Source of the DNA: Lonicera japonica
Taxonomy: Eukaryota; Streptophyta; Magnoliopsida; Dipsacales; Caprifoliaceae
Direction: 5' to 3'
Length of the DNA stretch: 64,000 bases
Assembly (NCBI GenBank): GCA_021464415.1
Contig: CM038470.1
Coordinates: forward strand, 31,734,122-31,798,121
Position 1 is the first letter of the stretch. Every line of letters begins with the position of its first letter. Positions 22,652-33,790 of the stretch are shown piece by piece. Made by a program: the position numbers and the translations under genes. The notes below the pieces were generated by a model, which searched no databases, was not told the DNA's origin, and was given only the letters and a program-made list of their open reading frames with translations.

Positions 22652-23287
22652 TGTTGGAAAATTAGTCATTTTGAGAGCAATTTTATTTAAAACCAAATGG
22701 TCGGTTTTGAAAGGTTATTACATATTAATGTTCTCCTCCGTGAGTACATTAAGATCGTATATTAGTTTGCTCAAAATGGATATTGGGTGAATGAGAAATT
22801 GTTATCCAAATTGAGCCACTTGAAATATAAAATGGAATATGAAGAAGTGGAATTCTTAGTATCCCACATTGGAACCTTGTGGAAATAATATGGGTTTATA
22901 TGGACTATACCTTACATACAAGATCAAATTTTTATAAAAGCAACACTCACTTGGCTTGGTACAATGCAAATTACTGCACCATTGGCATAATTAAATTTTG
23001 TTTTTCTTCTCCATTTCCATTCAATCTTGAACTGTTGTAACAGTCAGATTAATTCAGAAAACATCTGAATTATGGTTTTTTTTCTTCTCCATTTTCATTC
23101 AATCTTGAATTGTTGTAACAGTCATATTAATTCAGAAAAGGTCTGAATTATGACTCCTAACTAAAACAAACACCATATGCATCTCAAAACATTCTCACTA
23201 GGCGGCGTAATTGGTTTAAGAAAATTCCTTCTCGTATTTCACCATATTATTACATATAATATTGTTTTACACGGACATTTTCTAACA
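22652..23287 (+). mobile_element. Solo LTR, 636 bp
   Basis: Begins TGTTGGAAAATTAG and ends TTTTCTAACA, imperfect inverted ends with TG...CA. Both sides have the identical 5-mer AATTA (22647-22651 and 23288-23292), the target duplication of LTR retroelements. A TATA-like tttttataaaag lies at about 22929-22940. An internal 81-bp direct duplication covers 22999-23072 and 23080-23152. Ends of this type are typical of Ty1/copia-like LTRs. No internal domain remains. Confidence 0.85.
22999..23152 (+). repeat. Two tandem ~75-bp units inside the solo LTR
   Basis: tcttctccatttccattcaa...tctgaattatg occurs twice in a row with a few differences, including cagaaaacatctgaat and cagaaaaggtctgaat. Confidence 0.85.
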
Positions 23288-23677
23288 AATTAAAGAATTT
23301 TTGATAATTGTAAGGAACCCTAAATTTTTTAAGGTACAAGTGAATTATAAGAAATTGGGCTATCAGATCAGATTTTGGAATCATCATTATAAATTTATAA
23401 TAATAATAATAATAATAATTCTTCAACCAATAAAACCAAATAAAACAGAGGAACCGTGCCGGGGGTTGTTTGATTTGATGAGGAAGTGTAACGGTCGATT
23501 TTAAAATTTCAAAACTTGTGGCTTACGGTGGTACAACGGCTAGATATTGCGGTGGCCCAGGGGCGGATTTAGGGGTGGTGCAGCCCAACCCAATTTTTTT
23601 TGTCTAGGTATTAATTAGAATATTAATGTATGGTAGCTCAACAAAATAAACGTGTAACTTAAGAAGGCCATTAGACA

Positions 23678-24420
23678 TAGGGGTGTTAATGCCAATCCGA
23701 AAACCGACCAAACGGATCGAACCGATCCGGACCGTAAAATCCCGAACCGAAAAAAAATCCGAAACCAAAAACGAGAAAATTGAACCGAAACCGAAAAGTT
23801 TGGTTCGGGTTTGGGGTAAGGTAGTTCAAAACCGAACTAAACCAAACCGAACCGAATTATGTATAAGAAAAAAAAATATTAATATATACTATAAAGTCAA
23901 ACGTTAATTATATTATAATACGAAAAAAGATGACTTTTTATAAGAATATGTTCCTTAATAATTACATATTGTGATAATCTTAAAAAAAAAATCATTAACG
24001 CGTGCCCTTATTATTGAATTAACTACACAAAGTTAAGATTTTTTTATGACATACATGATGGTATGATATTTTATCATTTTATTTAATGTGTTTTATTCTT
24101 GTAAATGTACAAATAAAATTATAACTAAATAAAAAATATAGTATTTATATGTTTGGTCCTTATTTCTAAAAAAATATGATTTTAATTTGAATATGAACTA
24201 TTCTTACATTATTATTAGTATTATATTGTTATGTTAAATTGATTTAGAAAAAAATATATATATGCCAAAACCGAATAAAACTGAACCGAAAAGTTTGGTT
24301 CAAGTTTGGGTTTCGAAGATTTAGAAACCGAAATCGAACCGGACCGAAACCGAATTTTTATATTTGGTTTGGGTTTGGGGTACTTGATTTCTACTCCGAC
24401 CGAAACCAAAAACATCCTTA
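23678..24420. mobile_element. hAT-like non-autonomous element (CCGAACC-rich), 743 bp
   Basis: Left end TAGGGGTGTTAATG, right end AACATCCTTA, flanked by the identical 8-mer ATTAGACA (23670-23677 and 24421-24428). About 170 bp at each end are rich in aaccgaac/gttcggtt motifs in both orientations; the centre is AT-rich. Short open stretches here are translations of these motifs. Confidence 0.85.
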
Positions 24421-24428
24421 ATTAGACA

Positions 24429-25799
24429 TACAATTGGTTGTAACTCAAGTAGTAAGGGGCTTTTATTTAATGATGATAGGTGGGTCAGGGTTTAAATATC
24501 TTATTTTTTTAGTTCTTTTTATCTGACTTATTTTTTCCGTTCTCTCATTATACTTTGTATCTTTTCTTTTCTTCTTTTTTATTTACTAGCTAATGCCCGT
24601 ATTTACAGTACGATTCGATTATATCTATATGTAATTAGTAAAACTATGGAAAATCATATTATTGCTATTTTTTTATATATCTATAACTACTTGTAATTTT
24701 AATATTTTTTTTATCTGAGTTTTTATTCCAAATTTGCTTTTTCTCAGATAAATTGATTTTAACATTAACTTAAAAAAGTAGTAGTATACTCCTAATTTGA
24801 GAGTAAGATGAATTAATTTTTTCTTTACGTCACTAATTTTAATTTTTAATCTTAATCAAATTTAAAAAATATAATTATATACCTATTATTCAAATAGTGG
24901 TAAAGTAAATTAAGTCAGTTTAATTGTATTTATGTTACAATTAGGGATCATAAATGGACTTATTCGACGGGTTTTCGACTAAACAAATCCAATATAGAGT
25001 GAACTCTTTCTTTTTTCTTTTATAATCTAGAATAGTATGGGTTTTAAATGGCTTAAATTCGAATACATGTAAATTTTGTTCATTTGACTATACTCCCGGA
25101 ATATAACAATTTTTCTTTGAATATTCTTATGATAAAATATAATTACAATAGGCAAAATGAAAAATAGTGAGTTGAGGTTTATACGTATAGTATAGTAAAC
25201 ATGATAAATTTTAATTTTTTTTAATAAATATACTTTTAGTCAAGTTTAGTTTCAAACAATCATATTTTTAGATATATTGAATTCAAATTTGGCAAAACCC
25301 TAAACTCGACTATTGATTCCCTATAAATAACGTTAATCCCAACATCCATTTATATATTTTCATTAGTACTTTTTGGATTATTAAAATTTAAAAATTATTG
25401 ATCACATATAAGATAAACGTATGCCAAGAGAATAACCTAGAAAGTTTAAATTAATATGTTTAAATTTAGAACAATATAATATTTAAAAATTAGAATTAGT
25501 TTCCATAGAAAATAAACTATTATTAATCTATTTTGAAAAAATAATAAATATAATATCATTTATGCTCTAAGTTTTGGATATACCCTGTCACCTAGCATTA
25601 ACTTATTTATTTTTTTATCCTTTCTCATAATTAATTACATTTTATTCTTCAAATAAATTGTTATTATAAATAACTGAGTTCTAAAAATTTTTAATGATTA
25701 ATAATGTAGTTATTAATGTATATATAACATGATACCCTTTGTATTTGTATTTGTATTTGAGTTAATCCTGATTTGCTAATCGTTAACCGCCACCGCCTC
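24429..25799. other. AT-rich stretch without recognised genes
   Basis: At 24430-24500 a tRNA-like start (ttgtaactcaagtagtaaggg, gggtcagggtttaaat) may be another small SINE relative. The rest has stops in all frames. A triple gtattt repeat lies at 25740-25757 and a C-rich ccgccaccgcctccac at 25789, next to the start of repeat copy 2. Confidence 0.5.
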
Positions 25800-27455
25800 C
25801 ACCCCCTGCAGTTCGTTTGACGGATAACTCAAAGGATTCGTAAAACGGGAATATATCAAATTATGGGTATTATTGACGTAATAATTCAAAAAAACTCTCG
25901 TTATGCATTTTGAAAGTTTATTGCAAGGTTTTTTTGATTTTGCAATAGCATTAATTTATTTTAAAATCTATCATTCATAAAATTTGTTTACTTTTTTGTT
26001 TATATATTATTTCAATTCATGAATTCTCTTTCATTGGAACACAAATTATAATTTTTTTTAAAAATAAATAAATTAGGCTCATGTGTTTTTCTAATAAACT
26101 AAAAAGACATACTACATGTATCTTATTTATTTAAATGGAAAAGCTCGTTTATGTTTTAAAAAATAAATTTAAAAGAAATCTCATGACATGTATCAATCAG
26201 ATTAAATAACTTAAACAAAAATGGGGCCTTGCAAGTATTAAAAACATAAATAAAAAAAAAACAAAAAAAAAAGAATAAAAATAAATATATATCCATAGCA
26301 AAATGAATTTTAAAGGTTATTAATTTACTATTTCCATAATTCAAAATAAGAAAAAGAAAAAATTGTCGCGTCCACTTTATGTGGTGGTTGTATTACACCC
26401 GTTCATACCCTTTAGTCTAGTGATTGTATATATATAAAAAAAATTCATTATTTAATCATTGATTGTATAAAAAAAATCCAGAAAAAAAACTTTTACACCC
26501 TTTGATTTATACCTCCTTTTGAGCTTCTCCATCCTAAATGTTTTTAATTTGATATGCATTTTTATATCTCTTTGTTGCCTTTTTCCAGCCTTTTTTGACT
26601 AATAATTAGTAAAAATAAAGGGTAATTCAAATTTCTTTTTAGTATTCTGTAAAATTAATTTAGATGGAGCTATGAAATTGTGATATAATTTCTAAACAAT
26701 TGGACAATTTGTAATGAATATTTTAGTTTTTCCATAAAAAAAAAGATAAATTTACCAACAATTATTCAAAAATATTAAGACTTAATATATTAACAACTAA
26801 TACAATAGGTTATATGGTAGGATAAGATTACCATACCATATGAAAAATATTTTAAAAAACACTCTACAAAACCTAGAAGCTTGTGTTCATATATTTTTAA
26901 TAATTACCATTACCATGTCAAAGAAAAATTCAAAAGAAAATATTGACGTTCTAAATTCAAGTTTTACCAATTGCAAGTACAACAATTTTCTCCGGCCTAT
27001 TAGTGTAATAATACTGAATTATTAGTATTTTTATTGTTGTTGTTGTTGTTATTATTATTAAGGAAAACATAAATCTCATTGAATTTATATAATATAATAT
27101 GATATTTTATTTTTTATTTCACTAAATGGATAGATAATCCTAAAATATAATCATATAATAAAGTGCTAACAAATAATAACTGGTTTATTTCACAAAATCA
27201 ATTATCGATAAATATTTCTCATATAATAAGATTTTTGTAAAGATAATTTACATTTTTTGATATATATATATAATTGAATTAGTGTAAAATACATTTTAGT
27301 AAGTGTTGGAAATATATAAACATTCTAATTTTAGAAATAAATATTTAATTTAATGTATAAAGTTAAATTAAGAATTTTGGTAGGTTTTAAACACTATTAT
27401 ATTTTGTTGGTGAATTAAACAAAAGCCATCATTATCATTTATATTATAAATATGT
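25800..27455 (-). repeat. ~1.7-kb repeat, copy 2, without the two insertions found in copy 1
   Basis: Reverse complement of 6667-10876 with 7340-8116 and 9058-10755 left out. It supplies the empty site for both insertions. Its right end is cut by the LTR-like unit starting at about 27456. No coding motif is visible. Confidence 0.8.
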
Positions 27456-28181
27456 TGTGACGCCCTGCTAGCGAGGAGTACTCTCTTAGGAGGAGGAATT
27501 GTAGCTCAAAGGAGGCATCCCACATCGGAAGATGGGGGATCCTTGGAGGCCCATATAAGTAAGATATGATCGTTAATTAAGTACGAGGTTTTAACAATCT
27601 AATTTTAGAAATAAATATTTAATTTAATGTATAAAGTTAAATTAAGAATTTTGGTAGGTTTTAAACACTATTATATTTTGTTGGTGAATTAAACAAAAGC
27701 CATCATTATCATTTATATTATAAATATGCTGTGACGTCCTGCTAGCGAGGAGTACTCTCTTGGGAGGAGGAATTATAGTTCAAAGGGGGCATCCCACATC
27801 GGAAGATGGGGGATCCTTGGATGCCCATATAAGTAAGATATGATTGCTAATTAAGTACGAGGTCTTAACAATCTAATTTTAGAAATGAATATTTAATTTA
27901 ATGTATAAAGTTAAATTAAGAATTTTGGTAGGTTTTAAACACTATTATATTTTGTTGGTGAATTAAATAAAAGCCATCATTATCATTTATATTATAAATA
28001 TGTTGTGACACCTTGCGAGCGAGGAGTACTCCCTTGAGATGAGGAATTGTAACTCAAAGGGGGCATCCCACATCGGAAGATGAAAGATCCTTGGAGGCCC
28101 ATATAAGTAAGATATGGTCGCTAATTAAGTACGAGGTCTTAATTAAAGGTGTTATCCACTAATTAAGGCGGGTGTGTTACA
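27324..28181 (+). repeat. Three tandem units of 274 bp made of flank plus LTR
   Basis: The block tctaattttagaaat starts at 27324, 27598 and 27872, a period of exactly 274 bp each time. Each unit holds ~132 bp of the end of repeat copy 2, then LTR-like DNA starting TGTGACG/TGTGACA (27456, 27730, 28004). Only the third unit has the full LTR end. The units differ at few positions, so the expansion is recent relative to other repeats here. Confidence 0.9.
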
Positions 28182-28196
28182 AAATGGTATCAAAGC
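28004..28196 (+). mobile_element. Short LTR (178 bp) with adjacent primer-binding site
   Basis: TGTGACACCTTGC starts and GGTGTGTTACA ends the LTR-like unit. Three bases later, TGGTATCAAAGC at 28185-28196 matches the initiator-Met tRNA primer-binding site (usually TGGTATCAGAGC) with one change. The internal DNA that follows (cgatgtgtcgacgagaactc) soon becomes unrelated, and no second LTR is visible downstream. It could be a TRIM-type or truncated element. Confidence 0.65.
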
Positions 28197-28809
28197 GGAC
28201 CTCACAGAGTACGATGTGTCGACGAGAACTCCCCCAGGGAGTACTATATTAGGACTAATCTGATTTATTAATAGATTTATCAAACCTTGTTGCCCTTCTC
28301 TCATTTTACTTTGTTATTTTTTTTCTTCTTTTTTGTATTTATTTATTTATCTAACCTTGTTGCCTTTTGTTCAAAAAAAAAAGTTCCTTATGACATTTTT
28401 ATTTTAGGTACATATGATTATTAATTTTAGATATTAATTTAAGTTAACATTGTGATTAACTTTAAGTAATATCAATCATGCTAAGTTTATATGTTGAATT
28501 CTTTTAATACTAAATTTTTTTATGATAAAATTTGGATTGCAACTTATTAACATATCATAAAAAAATATTCAAAAACACTTATCATTATTATTGACAAAAC
28601 AACAATGAATAATCGTTTTAGTAAAGTGAGTGCCAAAACAATGGTAAATAAGTAACTTAGTAATGGAATAATCGTTATTTTTTAAACTTGTGATGATAAT
28701 TTTTTTGTTAGTTATTAAATTCAAATCCATTTATTTAAAATTAACTCATATCTCTTTTACATCAACCCACCCCTTACAAGAATCCTCCATATGTCTTTGC
28801 CAACCATAA
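28197..28809. other. AT-rich stretch between LTR remnant and transposon M1
   Basis: No recognised gene, repeat partner or element end. Confidence 0.5.
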
Positions 28810-29190
28810 TAAATAAAGGGTGGTGCTATTACCACCCCCACAATTGCTTGCTTCTACTCCCACTTAAAAAAAGAATACAATTGCTTGCTTCCACTCCCAC
28901 TTTCTCTAGTTTTACTAACATTAGCTTTTACCTAATGGTTAATTATTAACCATTAACTAATTTCCACCCCATCTCTTGCATAATTAACCCATTTCATCTT
29001 ATTCAATCCATTTCAAAAAACTTACCCCACCATATTGAATGAACTTCCCTCCAAATTTCTTGATCATTTTCAACCAATTTTTATTTCCATATTCAGTTAA
29101 AACAATATTAGTTACCAAAATTTCACCAAAAACCAATAAAACCCACAAAAACTCCATTGATACAATACAAAAAACCCTAAGTTGTAGAGA

Positions 29191-29953
29191 ATGTTAGAGA
29201 AAAGAGAAATGGAGATTGACAAGGTAGAAAAACCTAATGAAGGAGAGGTATGTTTGTTTTTAGAATGTTTAATGTTTACTTTGTTTAGTTAATATGAAAA
29301 AAAAATTATACCAACAGATCGAATTATAGCACCAGAACAGGTTACCTCGGTTACGGGGGACCGAAATTGTAGCACTTGTTCGATTTTCGGTGACCGAATG
29401 TGTTATATGAAGACGTGAAGGAGAATGATATTTCGGTTATACAGAACCGACATTTATCATTTTTCTCGCTCCTTAATGGTTGAATATATGCCTATTACTC
29501 GGCTATTAGGAGCCGAGATAGTGAAAAAAAATTCTAAAAAGGTTATGTTCTTCTCCAAATACCTCAGTCCTTAAGAACTGACATTTATGTATTAACTTGT
29601 TCACCAAGGACCTAGTTAAGATAATATACTCGATTTTGGTCAATCAAAATCGAATGTTAGTCACGTGGAAATTTACTAGATTTTTTTATGTGCAGGATGT
29701 GTGTTCTCTTGATTCTACAATATGGAGAGATTGTTCATTTATTCAAGCAATTGATTTCACTTAAATTGCAGGAATATCCCAAAATCCAAAATGTGTTCAC
29801 ACATTTAACGAGTTAGAGCCTCCGAATTCAATCAAAAATAATATTGATGGTGGTGATGGCCAAAGTTCTGAGGATACGATTATAGTTGTGCCTCTTGATT
29901 CATATTTTAATGGCATTGATTGTAATCTTGATAATGGTGAAAGTCGTATATAA
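29191..29953 (+). pseudogene. M1 gene A, small two-exon protein, one in-frame stop
   Basis: Exon 1 29191-29247 (MLEKREMEIDKVEKPNEGE) ends at a good donor (gag|gtatgt). Exon 2 starts after gtgcag at 29696 and reads DVCSLDSTIWRDCSFIQAID, then TAA at 29762-29764, then ISQNPKCVHTFNELEPP, SIKNNIDGGDGQ and SEDTIIVVPLDSYFNG, ending at TAA 29951. M2 has the same protein in the same exon layout: VLCSLWYAVWPKC, FQNLKLVHVFNE, IKNNLDGCD, YEDTIIALPLDSHYDG. Both introns sit at the same phase-0 position and hold the palindromes. Product of ~105 residues, acidic, no known domain. The family is unknown to me; it is called a pseudogene because of the internal stop. Confidence 0.55.
29343..29656. repeat. Cluster of six short palindromes in the gene A intron (M1)
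   Basis: Examples: CGGTTACGGGGGACCG at 29349; TTCGGTGACCGAA near 29387; TTTCGGTTATACAGAACCGA at 29431; ACTCGGCTATTAGGAGCCGA at 29497; CAGTCCTTAAGAACTG at 29565; CGATTTTGGTCAATCAAAAT followed by CG at 29631. All have arms of 4-8 bp around a 1-8-base loop. Several keep pairing although the arm sequence differs (CGGT/ACCG, CGGCT/AGCCG, CAGT/ACTG, CGATTTTG/CAAAATCG). Confidence 0.8.
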
Positions 29954-30124
29954 AGTGTTTGTCATTACATGTGGTTATTTGATGTTCACAAAGTTTGAAC
30001 GGTGTAATTTTTTGCTTTTCATAAATTGTAAACATGTAATTTCTTTGTATATGAATGACAACAACTTTTAGTAATTTGATTAAATTCGATTTCTTTGAGC
30101 AATTTGATTAAATTCAATTTCTTT

Positions 30125-30600
30125 AGGTAATTTGATTAACTTACAGACAACCTCGGTCCTAGGATACCGAGGATATTGATGAATTTCGGTCCTAGGATAC
30201 CAAGGTTAGTAACCGAGAGCTAAAAAAATGAACCAGAATACCTCGGTTCAAGGAGACCGAAGAATTTGAGAAACCTTGGTCATAAGGAACCGAAATTATT
30301 CATAAACCTCGGTTGTTTGAGGCCGAGGTTAACACCCGAGAACTAAAAAAAAGAACCAGCATACCTCGGTCCAAGGAGACCGAGGAATTGGAGAAACCTC
30401 GGTCAAAAGGAACCGAAATTATTCATAAAGCTCGGTTGTTTGAGGCCGAGGTTAGTAACCGAGAACTAAAAAAAAGAACTAGCATACCTCGGTCCAAGGA
30501 GACCGAAGAATTTGATAAACCTCGGTCATAAAGAACCGAAATTATTCATCAACCTCGGTTGTTAGAGGCCGAGGTTAGCAACTGAGTGCTAAAATATGAA
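30125..30600. repeat. ~123-bp tandem repeat built of CTCGGT...ACCGAG palindromes (M1)
   Basis: Units restart at aagaaccagcatacctcggt (30351) and aagaactagcatacctcggt (30474), 123 bp apart, with a more diverged unit before. Each unit contains cctcggtccaaggagaccga, ctcggtcaaaaggaaccgaa and ctcggttgtttgaggccgag. The period is a multiple of three, so 30313-30531 stays open and would encode two 41-residue repeats (SNRELKKRTSIPRSKETEE). I take that as a by-product of the DNA repeat. Confidence 0.85.
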
Positions 30601-30629
30601 CCAGAATATCCAACAATTGCTTTATGATA

Positions 30630-31115
30630 TATAAACAAAAACAAGTACATAATATCCAACTCCTTGTAATTTATTACCAAAATAAGTATATAATATCCAA
30701 CTGATATCTATCAACCAAACCAAAAAGATAGTATCCATCAACCTAAACTAACAATTAGCAAATAGATGATATCCATCAACCAAAAAACTATATAGTTAAG
30801 TTTAACAATTACCAAAAATTAAACAAGTTAAATGCCAATGTAAGGTCCATCTCCTTGCGATATATAACCAAAACAAGTACATAATATCCAACTCCTTGCG
30901 ATATATAACCAAAACAAGTACATAATATCCAACTCCTTGATATATATAACCAAAACAAGTACATAATATCAAATCGATATCCATCAACCAAACCAAAAAG
31001 ATGGTATCCATCAACCTAAACTAACAATTAACAAATAGATGATAACCATCAACCAAAAAACTACATAGTTAAGTTTAACAATTAGCAAAAATTAAATAAG
31101 TTTACAGAGTTCTAA
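30630..31115. repeat. Nested tandem repeats downstream of M1 genes
   Basis: A ~41-48-bp unit (ctccttgcgatatataaccaa, then aacaagtacataatatccaa) is repeated three times at 30838-30980. A longer block (gatagtatccatcaacctaa to gttaagtttaacaatta) occurs at ~30700-30815 and ~30985-31090. Open minus-strand stretches here (repeating IMYLFWLYI) are translations of the repeat. Confidence 0.85.
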
Positions 31116-31147
31116 TACAAGTTGATAATATCTCCAAATCCAAAAAG

Positions 31148-31576
31148 TTAATTCTTCCTTCTCCTAGTCACATATGTGTTCCCTTTGTCTTTTGGTAGAG
31201 GTCTTGTCGTTCCCGATGGAGTTGCATTAGAATCATGCTCTTGGGCTTTCTCTGGTGTCGTTGCCTTCATTGCATTCAAAAGTATGTCACAAGCATTATG
31301 TGCAACAATAGAGATAGCATCCGCCTCGTCACCATGGAACGCTTCATACAGCATTGATATTACCTTTTTAACTTCAACTTGCTGCATAAATAATTTAGCA
31401 TTTATAACTTAGTAGCTGTAGTACTTATACTATATAATTTTATTAAACATCGAATGAAAATATGATTAAAATGCTTACCCTGGGGAAGTACTCAACCAAA
31501 CATATTTCAAACTTGATAAGAAAAGCTACAAATTTAGCTGGTTCAGCGAAATCCAAGAAGGTGAGGTTTTTCAACA
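31148..31576 (-). CDS. M1 gene B, last two exons (unknown protein)
   Basis: Exon ~31576-31479 reads LLKNLTFLDFAEPAKFVAFL, then IKFEICLVEYFPR, and ends at donor cagg|gtaagc. The last exon 31381-31148 starts after a tgcag acceptor in phase 0: QVEVKKVISMLYEAFHGDEA, DAISIVAHNACDILLNAM, and a basic tail ending TRRRKN. The matching M2 exon (43227-43478, plus strand) also starts TGCAG|CAAGTT and aligns as QVMADKAILILDEAL...VVRNVQDMISNAI. A short helical region followed by a Ser/Thr/Lys-rich tail is all that can be said. Convergent with gene A. Upstream exons are uncertain; 33260-33440 may hold some. Confidence 0.45.
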
Positions 31577-31589
31577 GCTTTCAGAACTG

Positions 31590-33570
31590 GCTGTAAACAT
31601 TACATCAATAAATAAATGATGATTCTTTCTCTCTTTCCAAGCTTCCAAGCTTTCAGAACAGCTTTCACAACAGCTTTCACAACTGGTTGTGAAAATTGAT
31701 CAGTAGTGGATATGATAAGTCAAGTTTTCATTCATGAAAACTCAAATGAAGTCATTTCAAATGAAACTTGAAATTGGATAATTTTAGGGCTAGGAAATTA
31801 ACTCCATTTCTATATTTTTTTCTGAGTCAAGTCTTTGAAACATTCTGTGAATTAGAATTGAATTATTTATAATGCACATATTTAGAATTCATTAACTGAA
31901 ATTTGAAAGTGAACTAATTTTAAAATTAGTCAATTTACACAACCCGACAGGGCCCTATACAAAAAAGGGTTGTAAGATGCCTAACATGTGGTATCCCTTA
32001 AGTTCTGAGACTAGGATAAAGAAATACAGATGTGAGAAGAAAGTGTCAAAATGTATGATGAATAATAAAACTGAATTAACTATGGTATAACAAGAGAACT
32101 CCATTGCTGGAAACCAAGCGTTGCTGTATTGTGAATATATTTTGCACTTCTAATTTTGCTGTTCTGAATTCTTGCCAAATGTAGACCAACCGACAGAAAA
32201 CTTATAAAACATATACATATATTATATAAAACAAGTGTCTAGATTTGTCACCAATACGGTGGCAGAGGATTTTAGAAGATCCTCGGGTCATGAAGGGCTA
32301 TCTTTTCAAGGTGCTCTTAATGATCTATGGTGGTGTTTCCAGGGAACACTGTATTAGCATTCATCTCTTAATGATTTGTCACATATACATATTTTTATAC
32401 TTTTATTGGTCAGTCGGATTAAATTGATAATGTGCAAAAGGCAAATTGCTACTGGTATAAAGTATGATCAATTACCAACCAAAGCTCATTTGGTTCGATT
32501 ACCAACTGAACTTGATCGGTTCAATTGATTTGCGTTTTAAAAATGCCACCCCTACTTATATCGGTCTTAAATGTATAGGGTTCCTCCCTTCTTCCTTCTT
32601 GAAATACTTAGATAATTAGATTTATCCATCGCTTGTATAAATATATATATATATACGCTCACATTTAGCTGAATAAATGGCATTTTAAAAATGATTAAAA
32701 CTAAGATTAAATTTATAAATTCAACTAAAAATAATGACAAGAAATAGTTGCTTTATGTTTTTATTAAGTCCTCAAATTCTCTCTTTTATAGATAACCTTC
32801 TCTACAGCAAAATCACAACAAATATTAGTAGTAAACATAAAGTATTAAAGCCAATCACAGTAACTAGCCACTTAATTGATAACCCATTTACTTGAACTCA
32901 AATGCATACCAGTTTTCTATCTTAATGACCTAATGAGCATTTCGTCGAGAAGTTTATATTCACAATTTGACAACTCCAGTATTTGAACAAATATAGGGTG
33001 AATTTCGTAGAAAAATCACAATCTTAGACTAACAATAATAATAATCAAGACAGGTTGACATTAAAATCCAAACATTCACATTGTATCAAACAACTTAAAT
33101 ATAGAAATTGGCCCTTCAGTTATAAGGAAATGTGTATATAATTTTTTCATCAAATCTCAAATTACCGCATATTTCTTCATTGTTCATCTCCAAGAGTTCA
33201 CCTTAGATGCTTATATTGTTCCATATATGTATATATATTCAGGAATTATTCACAGGTCCTAGCTGGTACTGAGGGATGTTCTTCAACTAGTCCTAAAGGT
33301 TCCGTTTCAACTTTTACAATCAAGCACCGAATCCCCATTCTCTGCAGGCTACAACAGCGTATACAAATGGGGAACGGCAATATGCAACTTACCTCTCTGA
33401 GCAGGTTCACACTTGTGATTCTATCCAATCAATTTCAACATTTACCTTGTTGGTTGGTCTTTGATTTTTTGTATGTTCTGAATGCAGGATTTGAATTGAT
33501 AAACCAAATGCAGAAAGAAAAAAAAACACTAAATTCTGAAAGAAATCCCCAAAAGGAAAAGTTGGGAGGA
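31590..33570 (-). other. M1 interior upstream of gene B, exon-like bits only
   Basis: At 33428-33246 (-) an exon-like piece ends with a good donor (agagag|gtaagt near 33395). Another begins after a cctgcag acceptor near 33348 (MGIRCLIVKVETEPLGLVEE, then HPSVPARTCE and stop). No family recognised. An aagctttc-rich stretch with repeated ttcagaacagctttc/ttcacaactggtt lies at 31640-31690. The rest is AT-rich. Confidence 0.3.
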
Positions 33571-33579
33571 GTGTGGAGG

Positions 33580-33790
33580 TACCTTTAGTCGGAGTGGCGA
33601 GGGAGCTAGGGTCGGAGTGGCCTGTCGGAGAGAGGCGCTCTCTATGATGGATAACGAGGCAGCGAGGGAGAGCGAGAGCGAGGCGGCGAGGGAGAGCGAG
33701 CCGGAGAGGACGGGAGTGAGTTTTAGGGCTTCATCATAGAGAGATGGAGAGTGAGATGCAGAGCACGAGAAGGAGAGTTTTAAGGATTCA
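33580..33790 (-). promoter_or_regulatory. GC-rich, CT-type leader near the right end of M1
   Basis: On the minus strand this is a pyrimidine-rich, CpG-containing run (tctccctcgccgcctcgctc). It looks like a plant 5' leader and is placed where gene B would start. M2 has a CT-rich leader in the equivalent place (41560-41730) ending in a donor-like tcaa|gtaagt. Role inferred from position and composition. Confidence 0.35.

Noticed and set aside
29343..30600. CRISPR-like array of palindromic repeats
   Set aside because: Repeats vary, spacing is irregular, there is no leader or cas gene, and this is plant nuclear DNA inside a transposon.
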